From: Thermoflexus sp.
GTDB lineage: Bacteria; Chloroflexota; Anaerolineae; Thermoflexales; Thermoflexaceae
Direction: 5' to 3'
NCBI RefSeq assembly: GCF_034432235.1
Contig: NZ_DAOUCJ010000069.1
Coordinates: forward strand, 1-18,475
DNA length: 18,475 bases
Position 1 is the stretch's first letter. The number at the start of each line of letters is the position of its first letter. Made by a program: the position numbers and the translations under genes. Under the pieces are notes generated by a model. It was not told where the DNA came from and did not search any database. It saw only the letters and a program-made list of their open reading frames with translations. Shown here piece after piece: positions 1-6,199 of the stretch.

Positions 1-180
1 TGGTCCCCATCGATGAGGGATCGGTCTGTCCCGATCGTGGGGGGACAGGGGCCGGTGGCCCGGATAGGTTGGAGCCAGCGGGGGATGGAGCCGGTGGAAG
101 GGGCAAACCTTCCGGCGATCCTCCCTTTCCTTTGAGAATCGATTTCGATTCTGTCCCGCCGGCGCGGGCCGGTGTCCCCT
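1..180. other. Left-edge non-coding stretch, no gene recognised
   Basis: I see no convincing gene here in any frame; open frames are short and low in recognisable protein pattern. It contains a small inverted repeat at 19-36 (GATCGG, 6-nt loop, CCGATC) and a 7-bp-arm palindrome at 136-151. It lies downstream of the minus-strand receiver-like gene, so either structure could take part in 3' end formation, but neither has a T-run. Confidence 0.4.
136..151. repeat. Perfect 7/2/7 inverted repeat
   Basis: GAATCGA, two T residues, then TCGATTC. The arms pair perfectly around a 2-nt centre, which suits a dimeric protein-binding site better than an RNA hairpin. It sits 30 nt past the stop of the receiver-like gene. 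No role can be assigned. Confidence 0.45.
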
Positions 181-512
181 TCAGAGGACTTCCCCGGTGG
201 CCTCGTGGTAGGCCAGCACCGGGAGGTCCAGGTGTCCCGCCAGTCCCCCGTGGGGCGGGCCAGGGGTCTTCGCAAGCAGGATGCCCGGGGCTTTTTCCCC
301 ATCTTCCGGAGGGCAGCATAGAGGCCGGGCCTGTTGCCGCCGGGCAGGCGGAAGGCGAGAAGCAGAGTCTGGATCTCACCCCCATTGATTTGGAGGAGGG
401 CGGCTGGCGAGGGAGGCAGAGGCGCGATCGCTTCGCATCCAATCGCGCGCAGCGCCTGGCAGAGGGCCGTCTGTCGGAGCGGGCAGGGCTCCACGATCCC
501 GACGATCCCCAT
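181..512 (-). pseudogene. Receiver-like (pseudo-receiver) protein, frameshifted at an A5 run
   Basis: The minus-strand frame opens with ATG at 512 behind a strong ribosome site (GGGGAGG, 5 nt upstream). It reads as the first two-thirds of a response-regulator receiver fold: MGIVGIVEPCPLRQTALCQA, then LLLAFRLPGG where a receiver normally has a phospho-Asp strand. At the A5 run (292-296) the frame loses sense. Shifting one base back gives APGILLAKTPG and DLPVLAYHEATGEVL, ending at TGA 183-181, which fits the last receiver strands. One extra A would restore about 110 residues, close to receiver length. Even when restored, the phospho-acceptor Asp is replaced (Ala/Phe) and the acidic pair is reduced to one Glu, so it would be a pseudo-receiver. 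It is divergent from the BTAD regulator. Sequencing error, true pseudogene or -1 frameshifting on G AAA AAG are all possible. Confidence 0.55.
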
Positions 513-611
513 GGGTCCTCCCCGGCTTTCTCCATAAAGAAATACCCGGCCTCTCGCGCCCGGGTTGGGGTCTGGCGATTCTGGATTTTCCACGGGGATC
601 GTGATGCCATC

Positions 612-641
612 GTGACAGAACACGCCCGAGAATGTTAGAAC
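612..641 (+). promoter_or_regulatory. Candidate sigma-70 promoter for the BTAD regulator
   Basis: GTGACA (612-617, 5/6 to the -35 consensus), an 18-bp spacer and TAGAAC (636-641, 4/6 to the -10). A start near 648 would leave a leader of about 45 nt before the ATG at 693. A tandem ATCGTGA repeat (599-605 and 610-616) overlaps the -35. The 513-692 region is otherwise empty apart from a GC-rich inverted repeat at 545-564. Confidence 0.35.
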
Positions 642-692
642 TCCCGACAGATTGGGCGAACGGCGGCATGTCCCGACGAAGGGAGGCGGCGG

Positions 693-2167
693 ATGATTCC
701 GATGGCTTTCGATGAGGCCGGTATACCGGTCTTCGCCCGCCCATCGTGGTGCATCCGCCTCTTCGGCGGCCTGGAAGTGGAGGGCCAGGGCCGTTCGCTG
801 CCGGCCCTGGCGCGACAGCCCCGGACAGGGGCGCTGCTGGCCTTCCTGGCCCTACATCCCTTTCGGGCTTTCTCGCGGATGGCCCTGGCGGAGATCTTGT
901 GGCCGGACCTGGACCCGGTGTCCGGGATGGGGGCGCTGCGGGCCGCGCTCTATCGCCTTCGACGGGGGTTCCGGGGCCTCCGGTTCCCGCTTCGGGTCGA
1001 CCGCGCCCGTCTCGCTTTCGCTCCTTCGACCCCATGGTGGACGGACGTCCAGGCCTTCATGCTGCTTCTGGAGCGGGCGCGGAAGGCGCCTCCCTGCAGG
1101 CCCGGGTGATCCTGGAGGCGGCGGTTGCCCTCTACACCGGGGATCTGCTTCCGGAAGGGGAGGCGCCCTGGGTGGTGGGCTGGCGGGAGCGGTTGCGCGG
1201 GCGGTTCCTGGAAGCCTTCGATCGCCTGTGGCGCCTTGCGGAGGGGATGGGGGATCTCCGCGATGCGGAGCGGTGGGCGGAGTGTTTATTCGATGAAGAG
1301 CCTACTTGCGGGAAGGCGGCCCGCTTCCTGATCCGTCGGGCGGAGGGCCGTCGCGATCTCGAGGCCGCGCGTCGCTATGCGGCTCGCTATCGCCAGGCAT
1401 GCCGGGCCGCCGGGCTCGCCCCGGATCCGGGGGTGACCCCGGAGGCCTGGCGCGGGATCCGCGCCTCAACCCCGCTGGGCCGTCTGCTTCAGGCCCTGGG
1501 CGAGCTGGCCCGGGAGGTTCCCGCCTTTCCCGTGGAGGATCTTCGTCAGATCCTTTTGAGGGGGGCGGTTCAGGCCGCCGAGGCGGCCCTCGTCCGTGGG
1601 GCGTATCCGGAGGCGGCGCCTTGGGCGATGGCCGCGCTCCAGCTGCTCACCCCGCAGACGCCGGCGGAGTGGGCCTGGCGGGCGCGGTGTGCCGTGGATG
1701 CCGTTGCGGATTTTGAAGGGGATCGGGACCGTCAGGCGGCCAATTTGCGGGCGATGCTTCGCCTGGCCCGCCGGATGGGGGATCCGGCCCGGCGGGCCAG
1801 GCTGGAGCTCCAGCGGGGTCGTCCGGCGGCGGCGGAGCGTCTCCTGGCGGCCGCCGAGGCGGTTCTCGCCGTGGATCCCCGGCATCAGGCCATGTTGCGG
1901 CGGTTGCGGGGGCTGACGGCGCTGCGCCGGGGCTGGTTCCCGGCCGCCCGCGATCATCTGGAGGCGGCCCTCGCGCTCCTTCCGGAGGATGCGCCGGTTG
2001 TCCATCGGGCGGCCATCCTGAACGGCCTGGCGGTGGCGTGGCGCACCTTCTGGGAGGAGACCCCCTTCCTGCGACCGCCGGCTTTTGACGAGCGGAAGCG
2101 GTCGGGCGCCGGCTTCATGCTCCCAGCAGTAGCTGTCGCAGAACCGGCTCGCTCTGAGGGGTCGTGA
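693..2167 (+). pseudogene. BTAD/SARP-family transcriptional activator, split by a frameshift near 1085
   Basis: ATG 693 follows GGGAGG by 6 nt. Residues about 20-115 form an OmpR/SARP-type winged-helix DNA-binding domain (IRLFGGLEVEG, LLAFLALHP, LAEILWPD, ALRAALYRLRR). The next domain is BTAD (bacterial transcriptional activator): TDVQAFMLLLERARK in the first frame stops at TGA 1107-1109, while ILEAAVALYTGDLLPEG and WRERLRGRFLEAFDRLWRLA continue it one base back. One added base around 1075-1095, for example a longer G run before AAGG, restores the full protein. The C-terminal part (about 1450-2050) is an alpha-helical, Ala/Leu/Arg-rich TPR-like region with no NTPase motif. The frame then overlaps the convergent TrkA gene by 53 nt; the last 25 residues look unnatural, and another frame stops at 2088, so the true end is uncertain. 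It is probably a regulator of unknown genes. Confidence 0.7.
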
Positions 2168-2777
2168 CAGCCAGGATCTCGTCCTCTGCCCGGAGAATGG
2201 TTTCCCCGGAAGGGATGAATGTTTGATCCCCCCGCACGACCATCACCACGAGCGCATCCGCAGGGATCCCCAGCTCCCGCAGCGCCCGTCCATCGGCTGG
2301 AGCGCCGGGGGCGACTTTGCCCTCGACCAGCTGGATCCCGCCCCGGCGCAGGGCCAGCAAATGCACCAGGGAGCGCAGGGGAAGGGCCCGCTCGATCTGC
2401 GCCTGGATGATCTCGGTGGTGGAAACCGTCACATCGATCCCCAGGCGGGCGAAGATCTCCGCGTTGCGCGGATTGTTGATGCGGGCGATGGTCCGGGGGA
2501 CGTTGAATTTGCGTTTGGCGAGCAGGCAGACGACGAGGTTATCCTCATCGTCCCCGGTGACCGCGATCACGGCATCGGCCCGGTTCATCCCCACCTGGGC
2601 GAAGGTGCTGGAATCACATCCGTCGCCCACCCACACATGATCGGCCCCCAGTTCATCGATGAGAAAAGCCGCGCGACGGGGATTCTTTTCGATCAGCAGG
2701 ACCTCATAGCCTTCGGCCAGCAGGGACTTGCTCAGGTAATAACCGACCTTTCCACCGCCGACGATGATCAGATACAT
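2115..2777 (-). CDS. TrkA/KtrA-like RCK regulatory protein (TrkA-N + TrkA-C)
   Basis: A 220-residue cytoplasmic protein with the layout of KtrA-type gating subunits. The N-terminal Rossmann RCK-N domain (1-135) has the nucleotide loop GGGKVG (7-12), an acidic residue ending strand 2 (E30) and the core AVIAVTGDDEDN. A TrkA-C/RCK-C domain follows (about 137-220: GGIQLVEGKVAPG, LVVMVVRGD, ILRAEDEILAVT). Family members bind NAD(H)/ATP in RCK-N and, in several lineages, c-di-AMP in RCK-C, and gate an attached membrane transporter. No TrkH/KtrB pore gene is present here. It is the last gene of the operon headed by an APC permease, 3 nt after the lone RCK-N gene, so the permease is its most likely partner. 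A K+ channel encoded elsewhere remains possible. Confidence 0.88.
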   Translation of the reverse strand: MYLIIVGGGKVGYYLSKSLLAEGYEVLLIEKNPRRAAFLIDELGADHVWVGDGCDSSTFAQVGMNRADAVIAVTGDDEDNLVVCLLAKRKFNVPRTIARINNPRNAEIFARLGIDVTVSTTEIIQAQIERALPLRSLVHLLALRRGGIQLVEGKVAPGAPADGRALRELGIPADALVVMVVRGDQTFIPSGETILRAEDEILAVTTPQSEPVLRQLLLGA

Positions 2778-2780
2778 CGA

Positions 2781-3179
2781 TCATTCCTCCAGGCACTTTC
2801 GGATGGCCTCGACGGCCAGCGCGGTCGGAGAGACCGTTTTCAGGCCCAGCTCCTGGAAGATCTCGGCCCGGAGCGGATCGTTGAGCCGGGTGATCACCCG
2901 GGGGACGCCGAAGATCTCCCGGGCGACCTCCGCCGCCATGATGTTGGTGTTATCGTAGCCCGTGACGGCGATGAAGGCATCTGCCCTTTCAATGCCGGCC
3001 CGACGCAGCACCTCAGCGTCGATCCCCATTCCCACCACGGTCTCCCCGGGGAAATCCGGCCCCAGCGCTTCCAGAGCCTGCCGCTCTCGATCGATGACAA
3101 TGACTTCATGACCATCCTGGGCAAACCGCCGGGCGAGATAGGCGCCCAGCCGACCGCAACCTAAGATCACGATGCGCAT
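2781..3179 (-). CDS. Stand-alone RCK-N (TrkA-N) domain protein
   Basis: A 132-residue protein consisting only of a Rossmann nucleotide-binding domain. It shows GCGRLG (7-12), D30 at the end of strand 2, ADAFIAVTGYDNTN and a C-terminal helix, with no RCK-C domain. I start it at ATG 3179, which has GGAGAGG 5 nt upstream and places MRIVILGCGRLG at the N-terminus as in the family; the frame stays open to about 3308 but that extension is not conserved-looking. It lies 3 nt upstream of the full-length RCK protein and shares its fold, suggesting a heteromeric ring of short and long RCK subunits. The general role (NAD(H)/nucleotide sensing) is inferred from the family. Confidence 0.85.
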   Translation of the reverse strand: MRIVILGCGRLGAYLARRFAQDGHEVIVIDRERQALEALGPDFPGETVVGMGIDAEVLRRAGIERADAFIAVTGYDNTNIMAAEVAREIFGVPRVITRLNDPLRAEIFQELGLKTVSPTALAVEAIRKCLEE

Positions 3180-3259
3180 AGGTCCTCTCCATCCCCTCGA
3201 TCCAGCGTCTGGGATCTCCATTTTGCACAGCTCCGACGAGGTGGGGGAAAAGCGATCCC

Positions 3260-3499
3260 TTATCCTTGTTCCATCATCTCCACCAGAACGCCCTGCTTCT
3301 GGATCCACGCAAGGCCCTCCTCCACGCGATCGGAGGGTCCTTCCAGATCGACCACCAGCCAGGCCTCGGTGGCCTCCACGTGGGCGCGGCGGATATTGAC
3401 CATCAATCCGAACCGCTGGATCAGCCGGTAGAGCAGGGGCTCATCGATGAGCGAAGGCGGGTAAATCAATTTCACCCGCCGCTGGATCGTCTGATCCAT
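3260..3499 (-). CDS. Lone NIL-domain protein
   Basis: A 79-residue protein that is almost entirely one NIL domain, the ferredoxin-like ligand-binding module found at the C-terminus of MetN-type methionine ABC ATPases. The pattern seen is VKLIYPPSLIDEPLLYRLIQ, then VNIRRAHV, WLVVDLEGPSDRVEEGLAWI and a final VLVEMMEQ strand. ATG 3499 has GAGGAGG 5 nt upstream; a TTG at 3544 that would overlap the stop of the preceding gene has no good ribosome site. Free NIL domains are much rarer than fused ones. Its place between a USP-domain gene and two RCK genes argues for a small-molecule, perhaps amino-acid, sensor acting on the operon's permease. That function is inferred. Confidence 0.8.
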   Translation of the reverse strand: MDQTIQRRVKLIYPPSLIDEPLLYRLIQRFGLMVNIRRAHVEATEAWLVVDLEGPSDRVEEGLAWIQKQGVLVEMMEQG

Positions 3500-3533
3500 T
3501 GCCGCCTCCTCTGGTCGGGGCAGGTGGATCTGC

Positions 3534-4091
3534 TCATTCGACAATCGGAGCCTTTGCGACGATCACCTCGCAAGAGGCCCGCCGCATCACTTCATGCACG
3601 GTCCGGCCCAGGCCGTCGCTGGATGCCCGCCGTTTGAGCCCAATGCCCATGATAATCTGGTCCGCCCCGACCTGGCGGGCCACGCTGAGGATACCTTCCG
3701 GCGCCGAGCGGTGCCGCACCAGGCGGATCTCCGGTTTCAGCCCGTGCTGCATGGCGATGAAGCGGGCTGTCTCCAGGGCCCGCTGTCCGCGCTCCTCCAG
3801 CTCCGGCAACGGCGTATCCAGGGGAACCGTATAGGGGATCTCCAGGACATGCACCAGGACCAGACGGGCATGCTGACGCTCACCCAGCCGGCAGGCCAGC
3901 TCCACCGCGCGCTCCGAGTAGATGCCTTCAACGATCGGCACCACGATACAGCGGGCGGCTTCCACCGAGTAGATCGCGCGGGCCACCTCCATCGGCATCG
4001 GGCGAGGCACCCGGAGCATCCACATCAGGGTGGAGATCAATACGATCAGGAAGAAAAGCGCCAGGAAAATACCCAACGGATGTCCGCTCAT
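3534..4091 (-). CDS. Membrane-anchored universal stress protein (UspA) domain
   Basis: 185 residues. Residues 6-27 are a hydrophobic helix (LGIFLALFFLIVLISTLMWM), followed by a short linker and a cytoplasmic UspA domain (about 45-182). The domain starts with IVVPIVEGIYSERAVELACR and has VLVHVLEIP, ADQIIMGIG and CEVIVAKAP. The usual ATP-binding signature G-x2-G-x9-G-[ST] is altered: GIGLKRRASSDGLGRTVHEV keeps glycines and a Thr, so nucleotide binding is possible but not certain. An N-terminal anchor is uncommon for Usp proteins and would hold the domain beside the permease. In some APC transporters, such as KimA and cationic amino-acid permeases, a USP domain is fused at the C-terminus; here it is a separate gene. 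Confidence 0.85.
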   Translation of the reverse strand: MSGHPLGIFLALFFLIVLISTLMWMLRVPRPMPMEVARAIYSVEAARCIVVPIVEGIYSERAVELACRLGERQHARLVLVHVLEIPYTVPLDTPLPELEERGQRALETARFIAMQHGLKPEIRLVRHRSAPEGILSVARQVGADQIIMGIGLKRRASSDGLGRTVHEVMRRASCEVIVAKAPIVE

Positions 4092-4110
4092 CCCCGTTCC
4101 CCTCGACCGT

Positions 4111-4311
4111 TCACTTCCGATAGCGATGGATCTCCAGCCAGCTCTGCCAGCGATGGGCTCCCAGGGCTGCCATCAGCACCCCCACGATCACAGGCAAAAA
4201 CAGGCTCGAAACCGCCAGGCCCTGGGCCAGCACCAGCCAGAGACTGCGCCCGATGATCACCAACCCCAGGGCGATCATCAGTGTCGCCAGAACTAAGCGG
4301 AAAGCCCCCAT
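4111..4311 (-). CDS. Small two-helix membrane protein
   Basis: A 66-residue hydrophobic protein not recognised as any named family. Helix 1 is about residues 3-22 (FRLVLATLMIALGLVIIG) and helix 2 about 27-50 (LAQGLAVSSLFLPVIVGVLM); the tail WQSWLEIHRYRK is basic and aromatic. The positive-inside rule would place both ends in the cytoplasm. It starts 12 nt after the stop of the APC permease and ends 19 nt before the USP gene, so it is clearly part of the operon and may be an accessory subunit of the permease. Confidence 0.72.
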   Translation of the reverse strand: MGAFRLVLATLMIALGLVIIGRSLWLVLAQGLAVSSLFLPVIVGVLMAALGAHRWQSWLEIHRYRK

Positions 4312-4323
4312 GGGTCTATCCCC

Positions 4324-5868
4324 TTACGCCTCCTGTTGCGATCGTCGTCGGCGCTCCAGCTCGATACGGAAACGTTCCAGCAGATCCCATTCCCCTGTCT
4401 CCTCCAGGATGCGAAGCTGCTGCGCGTCCCAATCTCGATCCAGATTCCCCCACACGGGCTTCCCGGTTCGCCTTCGATACCACGCATAATACAGCACCCA
4501 CAGCGCCACCCAGGCGGGCCCGGCCACCCGCGCGATATCGTGGGTCCACAGCACCACCAGCACCATCAACCCGGTCCCGATCACCCCCAGGATCCCCAGA
4601 ACGGGGATCTCCGCCTCTCCCCAGCGGATGTTCAGCGGCACCCGATAGGGCCGGGGCACATGCGGCTCCTTCACCCGCAGCGCCAGCAGGGCGATCGTGC
4701 TCAGGAAGTAAGCCAGCATCGCCCCAAAGGCATACATATTGGCCATCGTCTCCAGTGCCCGCCGCCCGCTCAAAAACGCGAACACCGCCTCGGCCGCCGC
4801 TACCCCCGAAAAGAACAGGATCGAACGCACCGGCGTGTGGAAGCGAGGATGAACCCAGGACAGTCCTTCCCCGATCAGCCCCAGCTCCGCCATACTGTAG
4901 GCCAGCCGGCTGGCTCCCATCACCCCTGTGTTCGCCGAAATCAGCACAATCGTCGCCGCCAGCACCGCCGCCGCTGGCCCCGCCAGAAACCCCACCAGCG
5001 GCAGCTGGATTGCCAGCCGCGCCACCGGATCCCCTTCCCGCGCTGCGATCTCCTGCCATGGCAGGATCCCCAGCGATACTGTCGGGAAGGACATCGCAAA
5101 CAGCAGCACAATGACGATGAGGGCCAGGGAGGTGCGGGGGATCACCGTCGCCGGCCGGATGGTCTCCTGCGCTGCCTGGGATACCGATTCCAGCCCCACA
5201 TAGGAGATCACCGCAATGGAGACCCCGTACAGCAGCTGATGGAGGGAAGGGAACTGAGTCTGCCACTGGTGAAGGAACAGCTCCGGCCGCCAGGCGAAGG
5301 CGAAGCCGATCAAAATGATGCTGCTCTCCATCACCAGATCTAATGCCCCCAGCACCTCGTTGAACAGCGAGGATTCCCGAATCCCCTTGATATTGAGGAG
5401 GGCCAGCAGCAGGATCAGGACCAGTGTCTCCCCCAGCCAGATGAGGTTCACCTCATGAAACGGCCCCAGGTTTGTCTGGAACTCCCGGAACTGGGGGAAG
5501 AAGAAGTTGATGTAGCCGGCGGAGGCCATCGCGAACAACGCTACATCCACCGTGTAGTCCAGCATCAGGGCGGCCCCGGCCACCAAACCCCAGAAATCTC
5601 CCAGCCCACGCAAGGTGAAGTAGTGCCCTCCACCTGCCACAGGATAGGCCGCGGCCATCTCGGTGTAGGCCAGGCCGACCATGATGTAAACGATCCCCGC
5701 GATGAGGAAAGCCAGCGGGGTGGCTCCCTGGGCCGCCGCCATCACCAGACCGAGGGCCACATACACATCGGCCCCCACGTCCGCATAGCCCCAGGTGAAA
5801 GACCCCCAGACCGTCACCTCCCGCCGCAGCCCTACATGCTCCCGATGGATCCTCTGCTCCGCGACCAT
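4324..5868 (-). CDS. APC-superfamily permease (amino acid or K+ transporter)
   Basis: 514 residues with about 12 membrane helices and a 60-residue charged cytoplasmic tail ending in RIELERRRRSQQEA. Helix 1 carries the broken-helix region (WGSFTWGYADVGADVYVALG, acidic D30 and D34 with Y36). Further APC marks are YTEMAAAYPVAGGGHYF, the helix-5 approach NIKGIRESSLF and the helix-6 region YVGLESVSQAAQETIRPATV. ATG 5868 has AAGGAG about 9 nt upstream. The family imports amino acids or, in the KimA branch, K+ with protons. The overall pattern reminds me of KimA-like members, but the helix-1 Asp-to-Tyr spacing differs from KimA as I recall it, so the substrate is left open. As first gene of the operon it is presumably controlled by the USP, NIL and RCK proteins that follow. 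Confidence 0.88.
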   Translation of the reverse strand: MVAEQRIHREHVGLRREVTVWGSFTWGYADVGADVYVALGLVMAAAQGATPLAFLIAGIVYIMVGLAYTEMAAAYPVAGGGHYFTLRGLGDFWGLVAGAALMLDYTVDVALFAMASAGYINFFFPQFREFQTNLGPFHEVNLIWLGETLVLILLLALLNIKGIRESSLFNEVLGALDLVMESSIILIGFAFAWRPELFLHQWQTQFPSLHQLLYGVSIAVISYVGLESVSQAAQETIRPATVIPRTSLALIVIVLLFAMSFPTVSLGILPWQEIAAREGDPVARLAIQLPLVGFLAGPAAAVLAATIVLISANTGVMGASRLAYSMAELGLIGEGLSWVHPRFHTPVRSILFFSGVAAAEAVFAFLSGRRALETMANMYAFGAMLAYFLSTIALLALRVKEPHVPRPYRVPLNIRWGEAEIPVLGILGVIGTGLMVLVVLWTHDIARVAGPAWVALWVLYYAWYRRRTGKPVWGNLDRDWDAQQLRILEETGEWDLLERFRIELERRRRSQQEA

Positions 5869-5957
5869 GGGCGGATGCTCCTTGCGCTCTCAATGGATAC
5901 CCCCGGATCCGAAGCCGGGCCGAGCGGCTTTCGACATCCAGGATGCCTCCAACGGCC

Positions 5958-5973
5958 CCCGATTTTAATCGGG
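5958..5973. promoter_or_regulatory. Palindrome over the -10 box, candidate operator
   Basis: CCCGATT, TT, AATCGGG: a perfect 7/2/7 inverted repeat that contains the whole -10 hexamer of the APC operon promoter. A dimeric regulator bound here would block RNA polymerase. The binding protein is unknown. Confidence 0.5.
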
Positions 5974-5991
5974 AAAGCGGAAGGCTGTCAA
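5962..5991 (-). promoter_or_regulatory. Strong sigma-70 promoter for the APC/USP/NIL/RCK operon
   Basis: Reading the minus strand, TTGACA (5991-5986, 6/6), an 18-bp spacer and TAAAAT (5967-5962, 5/6). The start would fall near 5955, leaving a leader of about 87 nt before ATG 5868. It is the best -35/-10 pair in the window, and the -10 lies inside a perfect palindrome. Confidence 0.7.
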
Positions 5992-6131
5992 AAAGCGACC
6001 GGGGGATGGGGATCCTGATCCTTCTGGAAACCTAAGACTCCATAAACCCGCTATCATTCATTAGGGGCAGGATTTTGAGGCGGTTCCTCCTTCTGTTCGG
6101 GAGGCTTCTTCGAGGGGCGCGCTCATCGGGC

Positions 6132-6149
6132 GTGGGCCGCAGGGCCCAC
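6132..6149 (+). promoter_or_regulatory. GC-rich hairpin in the comM leader
   Basis: GTGGGCC, GCAG, GGCCCAC: a perfect 7/4/7 stem, 3 nt before a GTGGAG ribosome-site-like sequence and 14 nt before an in-frame GTG (6164). In RNA it could affect access to that start. There is no T-run, so it is not a standard terminator. The rest of 5992-6131 shows only an isolated TATCAT (6052-6057) without a -35. Confidence 0.4.
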
Positions 6150-6199
6150 CGGGTGGAGACGCCGTGGCTTCCGATATTCCACAGCGGGGTTGGGACCCC

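Noticed and set aside
376..1035. Minus-strand open frame across the 5' part of the BTAD gene
   Set aside because: It crosses the divergent intergenic region and both real starts. The Pro/Arg/Gly-rich translation has no domain, while the overlapping frames show receiver and winged-helix patterns.
2223..3164. Plus-strand open frame opposite the two RCK genes
   Set aside because: Antisense of clear Rossmann-fold genes; composition is His/Gln/Asp-rich and unnatural.
2115..3179. Trk/Ktr potassium uptake system
   Set aside because: Only the RCK regulatory proteins are present; no TrkH/KtrB pore gene occurs in the window, so a complete system cannot be called.
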